DNA from: Lamellibrachia satsuma
Lineage: Eukaryota > Annelida > Polychaeta > Sabellida > Siboglinidae
Reading direction: 5' to 3'
Assembly: GCA_033239005.1 (NCBI GenBank)
Contig: BSQZ01000018.1
Span: 4,771,536 to 4,835,535 of the forward strand
DNA: 64,000 bases
Shown here in pieces: positions 1-13,900 of the stretch. The first letter of the stretch is position 1. Every line of letters starts with the position of its first letter. The position numbers and the translations under genes were made by a program. The notes beneath the pieces were generated by a model. It was given only the letters and a program-made list of their open reading frames with translations, made no database searches and was not told where the DNA came from.

Positions 1-490
1 GATTAAACTTATGTAGTGTGTTGTTCAATATGATCAGCCATAAAGAACGTGTCAATGACAATGACTTTCAAAGATTAAGAATATGATTTCAAGATATATG
101 TGACCTGCTCCATTGATATCAGAAATAAGTCAGAAATGCTGAGCCTGGCTATTCCACTTCAAAGTATGCGAAGGGGTAAATTTGGCTGCGATGGCAGATT
201 TTCAGGCTTTGATGTTTTTAATTAGCCTAACTATCCTAAATTGCTGTCATGATGTTTCATAGAGTATGAATATCTTAATGAACAAAGACGAAGGAAACTT
301 TGTTGAATTCAAATGATTTGTATCCACTGCACATCGCGTCCACCCCACCATATCCCGAAAACCTGTAAAATTGTCTTTCACGTGATACCTTTATCTCAAA
401 ATGTAATTTTCCGACCTATTCCTGCTTCGATGGAGCAGGTCATATGAATAAAGGCATAGGGGTGGTCACAGGTTTGTGGGTGACCTTGTG

Positions 491-814
491 GCGAAATGGC
501 CCCACCTGTTTGTAATTAAATTTGTGTATTGGTGGTGGAATGTCTGTATTCTTTGCATTACATGTTCATGACGACTTTTTGATGTATATATGTTATCGTC
601 ATGCTTGTAGGAATGTGGGCTCTGAGAAACTTGCCGGACGGGGCTGTACATGTGTTCAGTTCCTGTCTGGTTTGCTTGAGGAGCTCACATTCCTGTTAAT
701 GTTCTTCCCAAAGTGGCTGCGTGATAAGCAGTCCACTTTGCAATAAAAAACGTCATTTATTTGGCCTGTTTCAATTCACTGCTACATCGGACTTGTGTTG
801 GTTATTGCATAAAT
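491..814 (+). repeat. Direct repeat, copy 1 (LTR-like 3' part)
   Basis: The 324 bp from GCGAAATGGCCCC to TTGCATAAAT recur unchanged 805 bp downstream. An AATAAA lies at 742-747. Sequence to the left of 491 is unrelated to that left of copy 2. Confidence 0.8.
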
Positions 815-1295
815 GAATTTGTGCAACTCACCAGGTGCATAACAATTTTTATGAAATAACCAAGACAGGTCGTCGTTAAACTTGCCCTGGGTGTCCGAGA
901 CTACACCGGAACTATTTGGCCAAATAAATTGTATTACTCCGCGCTAGCCATCCAATCACGGCTTAGCGGAAACCAGTTCAAACCAGAGCCAGTAGCTTGA
1001 ATCTTTCACTCCTGATTCAGTCTCTGCATTGCGAAGTTGTGACTAAAAATTGTCTCTCGAAATCCGCCCTCCTCCCCACCTTTCTTCCTTATTCTCAAGG
1101 CTTAGTTTAAATGCGATTGTACATCGTTGATGAAATAGGAAGTTGGAAGATGTCGAAACCGCTTTCCCCACTTTTGGCCTTATATAAGATGAACACGGGG
1201 GTTTGTCCCCTAGTATTTGGTGTTCATGGGGTTTTCTGCGCAGACAGGCTTCCTGTTTCTTCATCGGTATTATTGGCTTATGTTTATATAGGTTA

Positions 1296-1619
1296 GCGAA
1301 ATGGCCCCACCTGTTTGTAATTAAATTTGTGTATTGGTGGTGGAATGTCTGTATTCTTTGCATTACATGTTCATGACGACTTTTTGATGTATATATGTTA
1401 TCGTCATGCTTGTAGGAATGTGGGCTCTGAGAAACTTGCCGGACGGGGCTGTACATGTGTTCAGTTCCTGTCTGGTTTGCTTGAGGAGCTCACATTCCTG
1501 TTAATGTTCTTCCCAAAGTGGCTGCGTGATAAGCAGTCCACTTTGCAATAAAAAACGTCATTTATTTGGCCTGTTTCAATTCACTGCTACATCGGACTTG
1601 TGTTGGTTATTGCATAAAT
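1296..1619 (+). repeat. Direct repeat, copy 2, preceded by TATA box
   Basis: Identical to 491-814. Here it is preceded by TATATAAG at 1181-1188, and its AATAAA is at 1547-1552. TATA, poly(A) signal and terminal redundancy together look like a U3-R-U5 unit, but no primer-binding site or coding region is visible between the copies. A Penelope-like tandem arrangement or plain duplication is also possible. Confidence 0.7.
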
Positions 1620-1775
1620 AAGAATTATTCTTCAATTTACCACTTTTCTAGTATTTATGCATAAATTAACCGTAATTATAAGTTTATTTTATATGATTAT
1701 GTTTTTAGAAATAAATTATTAAAATAAGTAAAAACTCAATACTGTTCATACTATCCATCATCTGATTACTAACAG

Positions 1776-1910
1776 ACATCCAAGAATGCAGCAATCCTCT
1801 GTTGAACGGCTGCGACCATGCGACAACGACATGTGTGGAGGATCCACCAGGTGACTTCACGTGTAGGTGCAAGCCGGGGTTCAAGGCCGTCTCAAAAAAA
1901 CTCTGCGTCG
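1776..1910 (+). CDS. EGF-like module 1 exon
   Basis: This exon carries one complete EGF module (residues 1-45) with six cysteines. It opens DIQEC, close to the calcium-binding D-x-D/N-E-C start. It is phase 1 on both sides, with acceptor AACAG and donor GTGAGT. Confidence 0.85.
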
Positions 1911-4900
1911 GTGAGTACGGGCACTCCTGTATAACTTTTATTTTGTCAAACAAAATAGCCATGTATTGCAGGAACATGCAAAGTGTTAGTGCATATACTG
2001 CGACATAATGCTAGTCCCACTTTACCTGATGTAATGATCAAAGTCAGTTATTTCAATGATTCTAAAAAAAGTGTGCAGTCTTTTTAAACCAGCTGAGCAG
2101 ATTACCTTAGCTATTTACTTAAACTATTCAAACACTACAATTAGGAATATCAGGAAATTGATTCGCAATGGGCAATATATTTTATTATGAATTGATAGCT
2201 TAACCTAAAATAAAACTTTTTTATATTATATACCTGTTATATGTTATAATGTTGCCTGAATTTGACTGTAGATATAGATGAGTGTGCAGTGAACAATGGA
2301 GGCTGTCAGCGCAGTTGTATCAACACCATTGGTGGATACAGGTGTGACTGCGGCTATGGATACATACAAGATCCTAGCACTAACACAAAGTGTGACCGTA
2401 AGTATTGTTTGTCTTCATGGTTCTGCTGTATATCACAGGAGTTGGTGCCATTGTTGATATGTTTGTTTATGAGAGAAGGAAATGGAGCTTGCAGTAATTA
2501 TATGAGTTTGGAGAAAGGAGTATCTCTGCCATATCATTATAAATATGTAAAATTGTATGTCAAATATGTGTCCTTTCTTCAGTTATAAATCTGCTTCGTG
2601 AATCTACTGTATGAGCTCTCATGAGCTATTAGTCCTGTCTTCAGTTATAAATCTGTGTCATGAATCTACTGTATGAGCTCTCATGAGCTATTGGTCCTGT
2701 CCCCAGTTATAAATCTGCTTCATGAATCTACTGTATGAGCTCTCATGAGCTATTAGTCCTGTCTTCAGTTATAAATCTGCTTCATGAATCTACTATATGA
2801 GCTCTCATGAACTATTGGTCCTGTCTCCAGTTATAACTCTGTGTCATGAATCTACTGCATGAGCACTCATGAGCTGTTGGTCCTGTCTCCAGTTATAAAT
2901 CAGTGTCATGAATCTACTGTATGAGCTCTCATGAGCTGTTGGTCCTATCCCCAGTTATAAATCTGCTTCATGAATCTACTATATGAGCTCTCATGAGCTA
3001 TCAGTCCTGTCTCCAGTTATAAATCTGTGCCATGAATCCACTGTATGAGCTCTCATGAGCTATCAGTCCTGTCTCCAGTTATAAATCTGTGTCATAAATC
3101 TACTATATGAGCTCTCATGAGCTATCAGTCCTGTCTCCAGTTATAAATCTGTGCCATGAATCTACTATATGAGCTCTCATGAGCTATCAGTCCTTTCTCT
3201 AGTTATAAATCTGTGTCATGAATCTACTGCATGAGCTCTCATGAGCTATCAGTCCTTTCTCTAGTTATAAATCTGTGTCATGAATCTACTGTATGAGCTC
3301 TTATGAGCTATCAGTCCTTTCTCTAGTTATAAATCTGTGTCATGAATCTACTGTATGAGCTCTCATGAGCTATCAGTCCTTTCTCTAGTTATAAATCTGC
3401 TTCATGAGTCTACTGTATGAGCTCTCATGAGCTATCAGTCCTGTCTCCATTTATAAATCTGCTTCATGAGTCTATTATTATATCATGTCTCTTATGTGAT
3501 ATTTGTCATGTATACCATGGGTGGATCTGCACTATGAATCTACTATATGACTGACATCTCATGTGTGATATTTCTCCTGTCTCCATTATAAATCTGTGTC
3601 ATGAATCTACCATATGAAATCTGATGATATTTCCTGTGGCAGCGGTCAACCTGTGCACCATGAACCCAGTGTGTGCAGGTACGTGTGTGAAGAGTACAGA
3701 AAATGGGTTCTACACCTGCGTCTGCGACGCTGCACTAAAACTGGACAGGAACAGCGTGGACTGTCTACGTAAGCAAACTGTATTTGTGTACTCTTTCACA
3801 TAATAGAAATCTTATTTTGTAACCATAATCATTATTTGTTGTTGGCATTGAGATGGTGCATTATTAGTTTTGTGATATTGAATGTTAGCTGTGATTTTAA
3901 AGCTAGAGTGGTTGCATAAATGTCTTGGTAGGATTCGTTCATAGTTTATCTTTTACAGCACATTAAAAAATATTACCATTAAAGCCATTATCCAAAAAAA
4001 TAGGATTACAGTTTGTTATGATTATATAAAAAAAATTACAAGTACACTGCGTTCTATATCTGGTAAAACTGACACTGGAATGTCAATGTTTTAATTGAAC
4101 TGGATTAAAATCTTGGTGCATGTAGTAGAACAACAAAACAGCATTCATTGTAACTTACCTTTGTCTTTGCTATGTTATCCACCCTACATAGTAAACAAAC
4201 TGATACCTGCGCATGTTGTTGCTGCTGCAGCAAAGGACACAATGTGTAAGACAAAACACTGTGACCAGACACATGGTTCATGTGCCATCCTGGGTACTGA
4301 GGAGACATGTCACTGTCCCCGGGGATACAAGCTGAGTGCTGCCGACTCAGCCACGTGTATAGGTGGGTGTCACACTTCATTTGATCAGTTTATTGTTCAA
4401 TGAAACCAAAGCGATTAAGATAATTCCACACTGCACATACAATTACCATTCAGATTCTGTGAAAACTGTACACTTTGCGGTATCGTATTTTATCATATGC
4501 TGAGTAACATTTGTGTAGTAATTGAAGTGTGACTGAATGCTTCCCAGAAAACTTGAATTGGTTTTCAAATGAACAGATCTGCTAGAAAACAAATTGTGAA
4601 GTGTTTGTAGTGGTCATAGAATTGGATGTCGCTGTGTATTAGACCATATGTTATGTCGTTACCCCATTCTGTGTGCACCTGCATGAACTTAACCTTTCAC
4701 TTGACCTTTGACTCTTGACTTGTAGAAATAGATGAGTGTGCAACAGGCGTAGCAGTGTGTGGACCACACACGATGTGTGCCAACACAGATGGGTCGTACA
4801 CGTGTCACTGTGAGGCGGGGTATGAGCGCAGCCCCCACAGCTCGTTTACCTGTGAAAGTGAGTAGATTTGTCCACATAAAATTAAGCAATATTGATATAC

Positions 4901-7900
4901 GATGTCAATGTTGCAGGACAGGTTTAGGTGCTGAGTATTGTATACAGTGGTTTATCTGTATTACACCTTAGCAATTAATTATGGAATCAGCTAATTTATG
5001 GGCAGACACCCTGGGTGAAATGCCATTGGCTCATTGAGAGTCCAACAATTTTTTCATATAATATTATAGCCTGCCCTTAGATATCTGTCAATTTTATTTA
5101 TTATTAACATGTACAAGCATTAATGACATTTGACAGTTCCATTCCTTTATCACCCTTTGTGACAATGAGTACTTTATCATATCCAACCTTCTTGCCAAAG
5201 TCCTGCAAGGACATTGTGCTAAGATGACCACGTGACTGGTTACTGTGCCCTATGTACATGTGCTTTATATGCTTTTTATCCTCGGCGTATTGTCTTGTAT
5301 TGTGGTCCTCACAGTCCTCTCTGCTGCATGGAGTCGGTGGCAGAACGCCTCCACCGACTCAGCGAGGACAACATTGTCTGGTAGGATGTTCCATGCCACA
5401 ATTGTTCTTGGCAGGAAGGTGAGCTTGTAAGCGTCCACCTTTGGGTCCAGTGTGGTGAATTGCCTGGAGTTTCCTGCGGTTGGCGTGGTGCTCAGAGCAT
5501 GGCACAGGGTGACATGAAGTGGGGACTCCTACAAGCCCTTCAACTATTTTGTATAGCAAGTCTGGCGTGAGCAAAATAAATCAAACAAATCTTACTGCTT
5601 TTTTGTACCATTTCTACCTGGTTGATGTATTTCTGCTGGTATGGGTCCCAGGTAGAAGCGCTGTATTCCATCTCGGGTCGTACTAATGTCTTGTAAGTCC
5701 ATTCCTTTAGCACTTGGGGGCACTGGCGCATTGTGCGCCATGGGCCTTATGAATAGAAAAACTTCAGTGTGATTTATTACTAGATTTACTTTGAAGTGCT
5801 GTGAAAGAGATAAACACATTGCTAAATGAAGGTGGGTTAAAGTTTGTTTGAATATTTGCAGGCATAAACGAATGTGCCGCAAAGAACAGCACCAGCAGAT
5901 GTCAGCACCAGTGTGTTGATACGGACAGCTCGTTCATCTGCACCTGCTTCGAGGGCTACTATCTCGACACAGATGGCACCTCTTGTATTGGTAATACAAT
6001 AAACCTCATTAGTGCATAATGTGCAGTTTATTAATTTTATTTTTATTTTGTTATGACCATTAAGCTATTAGAATATTACCTTGTATGAAACTATTATTAT
6101 TCATAGTACATTTACATTTTAGTTGTGGTTGTAAGTTGTTGAGTATTACATAAGTTGTTGAGTAGTACATAAGTTGTTGAGTATTACATAAGTTGTTGAG
6201 TATTACATAAGTTGTTGAGTAGTACATAAGTTATTGAGTATTACATAAGTTGTTGAGTATTACATAAGTTGTTGAGTATTACATAAGTTATTGAATATTA
6301 CATAAGTTGTTGAGTATTACATAAGTTGTTGAATATTACATAAGTTGTTGAGTATTACATAAGTTGTTGAGTATTACATAAGTTGTTGAGTATTACATAA
6401 GTTGTTGAGTATTACATAAGTTGTTGAGTATTACATAAGTTGTTGAGTATTACATAAGTTGTTGAGTATTACATAAGTTGTTGAGTATTACATAAGTTGT
6501 TGAGTATTACATAAGTTGTTGAGTATTACATAAGTTATTGAATATTACATAAGTTGTTGAGTATTACATAAGTTGTTGAGTATTACATAAGCAGTTACTG
6601 TTATTGTTAACAGCCATTAGAATCAAACATCCATGATAGAAAGATAAACTAATATTGTTCTTGAAGAAAAAAATGTGTTATGATAATTCCATTGTGCCAT
6701 TGCATTGTGTAGATATGTTATTGCATTGTGTAGGTGTGTTAATGAATATTTATTCTGTCGAGTAGATGTGTTATTCAAATGTGTAGGTGTGTTGTTTGTA
6801 TTGTCTGATTTTATTACCTTTTTTGGCTTCTTTTCATGCAGTGATGCTTTGTTTTTATATTTCTTCCTACCGTAACAAAGTAATTTGTTTTTATAAGAAG
6901 AATTTTAAACAGCATAACACATTAAGTGTGCGAATTAATAATTGTCAGGAACCAAAAACAGAACAGGTGTGAACACTGTGCTGACATATCACAGATGTTT
7001 TCAAATGGTTTTGTGTAATTTGTAGAAAATAATGCAGTAACACTGTCACATGATCGTTGTAGACAAGGATGAATGTGCACCAGGGGTAATTAATCGATGC
7101 TCCCCTGACGCCGATTGTGTCAACAAGGAGGGAGGTTATGAGTGCAAGTGTCACACTGGCTTTATCAATAATGGTGAAGGATTCACATGCCAAGGTATGA
7201 GGATGTTTCACAGAAATACACCTAGCTATAATGTGTCTAATGTATGGTGTACCATACTTTATGCTGTCTAATGTATGGTGTACCATGCTTTATGCAGAAC
7301 AACAATGCAACTCAATTGTATAGTGAAATCGGCCAAATTAATGACAATTTATTAATCAACGTACCAACAGCCAATTTCAGGTTTACATTCACCGGTGCCC
7401 AATCATAGTCCGTGCCAACATGCCAGCCCCAAAATGACATTGACATACAGTGCAAACAATTCACTAACGTAGCATGACAACCAAACGACATTAATCATGT
7501 TAATTTTCCGATCCTCTACTGCGTTCGATTACTAACAGTTCTATTACACTGGCTAGCAGTGACAATTCACAGTGTATTGGTATTACCAGTCCATCATTGA
7601 ACACTGGAAATACCTGAATTCATGTTTGTAGAACATTGATGTAGAACATTAACCAACTGCTAATCCCCTCATTGCCTCTCCCTCCTCCCCAATAAAATAA
7701 ATTTTGTGTACTGTCAAACATTGATGTTATAAGATGGTGATGTACATACAACCAATGCCTTCATTTTGTTTAGATATCAACGAATGTTTCCATGACAACG
7801 GAGACTGCGAAGGGGAGTGTGTGAATACGTATGGAAGTTACCAATGTCGCTGCTTCAACGGGTACATGATTGATCCCCACGACTTGACGGGATGCATAGG

Positions 7901-10900
7901 TGAGTTATATTAATCATAATCATAGGTTACTATTAAGAAGGATATGAAATTAGGCATGGAACATTTCAGTAGAGATTGAATGGATGGTGGGTGGGTGGGT
8001 GTAATTTTCTTTTATTCTGCAACCATTAAGATATTAAAATATTGCCCTCTACAAATCTATGTTATTATGCATGCATTGTGCATTCTGCTAAAAGCACTTT
8101 TTGCAAAATATTTGTGGTTATAAATAGATTTGCATTACATAAACAGTTATTCTTATTAACAATCATAAAGAAAAGAATAAAATTTACACATGCACACACG
8201 CAGGCACATGCACACATGCACGCACGCACACATGCATACAAATAATAATAGTGAACTTCTATCGTGCCCATATCCTCAGGAATCTGAGCTCAGAGGCACA
8301 ACAAACTAGAATCATTAAGCATGATCATGAACAGGGACACGCAAATTGTTATTCCAATATGCCTGATAATTTGATTCATAACTATATAGCTTACACAGTT
8401 TCACATCCGCTGTCCTCTGCCTCAGACATCAACGAGTGTGAGAGTCCAAGTGTTGAGTGCATGCATCGTTGCGAGAACACCGATGGATCTTACCACTGCT
8501 TATGTCACGATGGCTTTGAATTGGCACCAGATGGTAGCACATGTCAAGGTACGTTTTATCACTACTGTTGTAACAAGGCATTTGTGTAAAAATGTGTTAA
8601 TCGTATGTATGCATACCATTGGTGTGGAGTTGTTGTGTCGGAGTTCCTGGCAGTAGACAGTGGTGGATATATACAAACGAATAGTCGTTGTGCAGTGATT
8701 GCAGCATGGCTGAATGTTTCCAAGAGAAGTCGAGTTGATGTTGGAAAGAACAGTCCTGCATGCTGGGGGTGAAGTGCATGTAAAGCATTTTGAGTGGTCG
8801 GCTGTATTCTTTGTAGTGACACAGACCTGTGCCAAACTGTGTGGCAGTGGAGACTGTGCAGTTGTGAACGGGAGTGAGCAGTGCGTCTGTCACAGAGGTT
8901 ACGAGCTGGACAGGGCCGGTATATGTGTAGGTAAGTCAGCCTGGTAATTGTATTCCCATTGTAAGAATAGATGCCACAAATTAGGGATTCCGTAGTTAAT
9001 TAATGTGACATAAATTTGAATTCCTCATTAAGCATTTGAAATAATATCTTAAATAGAGCTATATAATGTTAAGTATACATGCATGCATTCGTGAGTGCAC
9101 ATGTGTTTGAGTGGAAAAAATATGCCTACGTCATTAAATTGATAAGCTGGTGTGATATGAAATATATAAGAGCTTTTGTGACATTCTCGTAGTATTTTGT
9201 GAAATTCAATCATGATTACTGAAAATGCACTAAATTAGGCCAATGAACACAACAGTAGTTGTAGTTGTAAGCATAGTTACCTTGAGTTGTCTTGTCTTGG
9301 ACTTGTAGATGTGGATGAATGCCAGACCATTCACAAGTGTCAGACCCCAGAAGTTCAGTGCCGCAATCTGGAGGGCTCCTATGAGTGTGTCTGTGGGTCA
9401 GGCTACCAACTCGGTGTGGGCGGCCTGTCCTGTACAGGTAATCTTGAACATTTGCATATTTTAAGCATCGATAAATATTGTAAGGTTGAAGGGCTTAAAA
9501 TGTTTTTCTAAGGGAAATATTACAATGCAAACTATAATGTTTTACTTTTTTTATTTATATAAAAATGTTGTATATTTTTTGTATGTACAACACTGGGGAA
9601 CACTGAATATGGGACTATCAGTATATAAATGTTGTATGTGATGATTGTTAATTGTCATGATTATAACTACTAAAATTGGTGAAATACACACTGTTGTTGA
9701 CAAACAGTTAATAATAATAATGATCTCATAGTGTATATTAATATCTCCAAATGCGTTGAAACATTTTATGTAGTTCAGTGTTTGGTTATGTTTTTAAATT
9801 CCTTTATGTTAAAAAGTACACCCTGAAAAATATTGAGAATAGTCAAGGGTGAGAATATTTCTCAAGAAACCATGTTCTATTAATGTCAACCCAGTCTTGA
9901 GAGGTATTTTTAGTTGGTTTAACTCATATGTGTTGGTGTCTGTCACAGATATCGATGAATGCAAGTCGACGAACTTGACGCAGCGACACAAATGTGATGC
10001 TGACAGTACAATGTGTGTCAATACGTTAGGCTCATACTCGTGTCAGTGTCGCGGCGGCTTCACACCCAGAGGTGACCTCACATGTGATGGTATGGCATGT
10101 CATCACTATATTTATTATTGTTTAATGAAAACTGACATCCACTGAAAAAATTATCAGTAAGCTTCAAAGACTAAGAATTGTTATCGTGAAATCATGTTAT
10201 ATAATATAAGCTGTATCTATTTTAACATCTTGACCACTCAAATGTGGTTTAATTAAAAAACATTAATATACTTGAATGTTATCTCTTTATGAATATTAAC
10301 CCTGCCATTCAGCAAGCCATGTAGACAAGATATTCTGGGTGAAACATTCAAATTAAATAGATGGTCACATATTAACTAATTGTGGTTAATTAAAGCACAT
10401 TTGGTTAAGATGTAGTATATACTAGATTATTTTACTGAATGCTTTGTAAATATACAGTCGCTAATGTAATATGTCTGCAATTGGACAGTGGAAGAAGTTA
10501 TTTTATTTATTTATTTAAGATTCTTTGCCAGCACACAACATGCAAAAAATTACATGTATAAAACAAAGAAAAATATATAAATACATACAGTACATTCATG
10601 TTTGGTGATCAAATTTGATAATGTAAAAAAAAAACACTAGAAGAAAATGTGTGGTATAAATACTAATTGGCGTTGTGCTTGTTACTTGTAGACATTGACG
10701 AGTGCGACGAACTGGAGATGAAGCGACGCGTGTGTCATGAGCACGGGGTATGCAGAAACACCCCCGGCTCCTACAGATGTACTTGTCAGAAAGGTTACAA
10801 AGGTGATGGACTTCGCAACTGTCAAGGTATTGCCCCTAACAAAGACATCACACCTTGCTTCATCGTCTTCCATTTTGTGCCTCAATCATCAGATTTCCCT

Positions 10901-13900
10901 GTATTCCTTCTGTCTCGCTATCTCTTCGATGTTTTAATATAATAATCAATGTTTATTTCAGACAAAAGTCCATATAGATATAAATAAGATACAAATAAAA
11001 ATACACACATGTTGTGCATTAAGGGTAAATGCAAAAAGAATTAAAATAAAATATTTAAATGTACACACATGTTGAGCATTAAGTACATGTCAAAAGAGGT
11101 TAAAATAAAAGAGATCATCCCTTGCATCAATCTTTTCCATGTCTAGTCCCTCGTTCCAGTTGCTGTCAGCTAATATGTTGTCATCTGCTTATTGTATTCT
11201 AACTTGATATGCTGCTGTGACTGTTGTTTGTACATTGGAAAAATTAAATTACTCATTAAAGCACATCATTTCTAAGGCTAACTGCATATGCATGTCTATC
11301 CTATTGGTAAAATGTGCTCTTCCTTGTTCCTTGCTGTACACGGGTGAGGGTCAGGGACAGTCACAGTATTATCGTTTTCTATCGGCCACCCCCTCTCTCC
11401 ATCTTTCATCCTCCCCCGATCTTCTCATATCCCTCATCACGCAGTCCTCCCATCTCAGCTGTATTATTATTATATTACGTATTATATATATTATATTAAA
11501 TTGATAAAATGAACATTTTCACGTTGAATGTTTGTGTGATCTGTTGTTGCTGTAGATGTTGATGAATGCGCATCAACCTCATGCAGGTTGAACGAGACAT
11601 GTGTCAACACAAATGGATCATTTGACTGTCCATGCAAGCCTAACTTCAAGTTTGACCCTGAAGTCAACAAGTGCCTGGGTACGGTGGACACTTCCTTACC
11701 ACTTAAGGCTGGTTTACAGCGACAGTGTGTTGTGGTTATGCATTAATTACCCCATGGCTTTGGTATTATAAGCAGTATGAATGTTTAATTAATTAATTCC
11801 AGATTTATTAGGTGCTAAAGGTGTGTGTACCTGACTATCTGTGTGTGGTATTGGTAATTAGTTCTTCAAACAATATATAGCGCCATGGAGTAGAACAAGA
11901 AAGACAAAAGGCAAGATATAATGTGGATTTCCTGAAGGACCCAAGCACAGCAAAAGAATATAAAGTTGCATTAGCTAATAGATTCAAAGTCCTGCAAGAA
12001 CTGTATGATGAAGATGAGGGAGTAGACATCAACAGCCAATGGAGTCACATCAAAGATGCAGTAAACAACACATGCGAAGAGGTAATTGGAAGAAGGAAAC
12101 CCCAACAGAAAGACTGGATTTCAGTAGAAACTATGAGGAAAATACAGACCAGAAGAGACAAGAAGGAAGCAGTCAACAGCAGCCGCACAAGGGCGGCAAA
12201 GGTAACAGCTCAGAAAGAGCACACTGCAGCAAATAGAGAGGTGAAGAAAAGTGTCAAAACAGACAAAAGGAACTTCGTGGAGGGACTTGCACAAGAAGCA
12301 GAAAAGGCAGCAGCTAGCAGGAACATGAAGCAACTTTACGATACAACAAGGAAGTTAGCTGGAAAGTTTAAGAAATCAGAGCGGCCAATCAGAGACAAAA
12401 ATGGGATCGCCCTGATGGGGGCAGACAAACAGCTTAACAGATGGGCAGAGCATTTTGAAGAGCTGCTCAACAGACCAGTACCGCAGAATCAACCAGACAT
12501 CCAACCAGCTGAGACAGATCTCCCAATAGACTGTAATAAACCCACTAGAGAAGAGATAAAAAAGGCAATCGCACATATGAAAAATGGGAAAATAGCAGGC
12601 CCTGATGGTATCCCCGCAGAAGCACTAAAGGCAGATATAAATACTTCAGTAGAAATGCTGTACAGTCTTTTGAGGAGATCTGGGAAAAGAAGAAATTCCA
12701 GCAGAATGGAAGGAAGGTTACCTTAGGTAAAGAACCTGCTGCTTTTAGTGGTATTATACTGTTTGCATTGGCACTAGCACCTCAAACCCATCCAGCACTT
12801 GTAGTGCCTGTAGTAATTTAACCCTTCCATCTCTTCTTATGTCGTCCACTTAACATGGTTCGTCGATGCACTTGGTAAGTTTGTCCCAATGAGTCTCGAG
12901 TCTTTCTCGCATAGTTGTTGGTCTTCTCTGAGGGCCATCGGGCTTCCAGAGCAGGGCTTTGTTGGCTGCTTCGTCATGGTGCATCACATGACCTGCTAGA
13001 CGAAGACGCCATGATAGTGGTGATCCATGGGAAGGAGACATACAGTTCTTGGTTAGTCGTGTGGTTGTGTCATGACAGGTTTAGGATTTTCCACAGCATT
13101 CTTGTGTAGATGCCATCCAGTGCATTCTCTAGAGTTTGTGTTAGAGTCTATGAATCACATCCAAACTTTGTCAAGAAAAAGTTATGTTCTCAAGTCTCAA
13201 GTAGTTATACTCCAAACAGCCCAATCTTGAGCTAACGCAGGAGTTTGGACCAACAGCAACGTGGGGTGAACGAAATTGCCCAAGCTTCGAAACGGCGGAG
13301 GTGGAATCGAACCACCGTCCTCTCGATCGACAGGCGGGTGCTCTAACCATTAGACCACTGCTCCCCCCACGTTCTTATATAGCGTGATATCCTAGGGTAT
13401 GAACTGCTGCCCATCCAACCATTGTAATGGCACTATACCCTCACAACCATTCTGCTGTGTGCACTGGCTCTAGCTACCCCACACCCGCATTCTACATGCA
13501 CCAACACATCAACTTCAACTGTTCAGGCTAATTGTCTATAAGTATGACCAAGGTTAAACTGTTGTCATGTTAGTTATAGCAAGCATGGAAGCAGTTTACT
13601 TATGGAAGTAGCTTACTAATGCACTTATGGAAGCGGTTTACTAATGCACTTATGGAAGCGGTCTACTAATGCACTTATGGAAGCGGTTTACTAATGCACT
13701 TATGGAAGCGGTTTACTAATGCACTTATGGAAGCGGTCTACTAATGCACTTATGGAAGCGGTTTACTAATGCACTTATGGAAGCGGTTTACTAATGCACT
13801 TATGGAAGCGGTTTACTAATGCACTTATGGAAGCGGTCTACTAATGCACTTATGGAAGCGGTTTACTAATGCACTTATGGAAGCAGTTTACTAATGCACT

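Larger units (their letters stand above)
1..1775. other. Left-edge intron or upstream region with duplicated segment
   Basis: I find no exon of the EGF gene here. The region holds two identical 324-bp direct repeats (listed separately) and AT-rich unique sequence. Since the exon at 1776 begins with an acceptor, this is most likely intron. Confidence 0.5.

Noticed and set aside
522..746. 74-codon frame duplicated at 1327-1551 as a conserved gene
   Set aside because: Identity is explained by the 324-bp DNA duplication. The protein shows no domain and the minus strand is equally open.
6130..6592. Possible CRISPR-like array
   Set aside because: The repeats are contiguous with no unique spacers, and the genome is eukaryotic. 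The same holds for the 13.6-16.1 kb and 51.7-52.2 kb arrays.
13294..13367. Functional tRNA gene on the minus strand
   Set aside because: Boxes A and B are good, but the acceptor arms do not pair, the anticodon stem has a mismatch, and it is fused to a SINE body shared with another locus.
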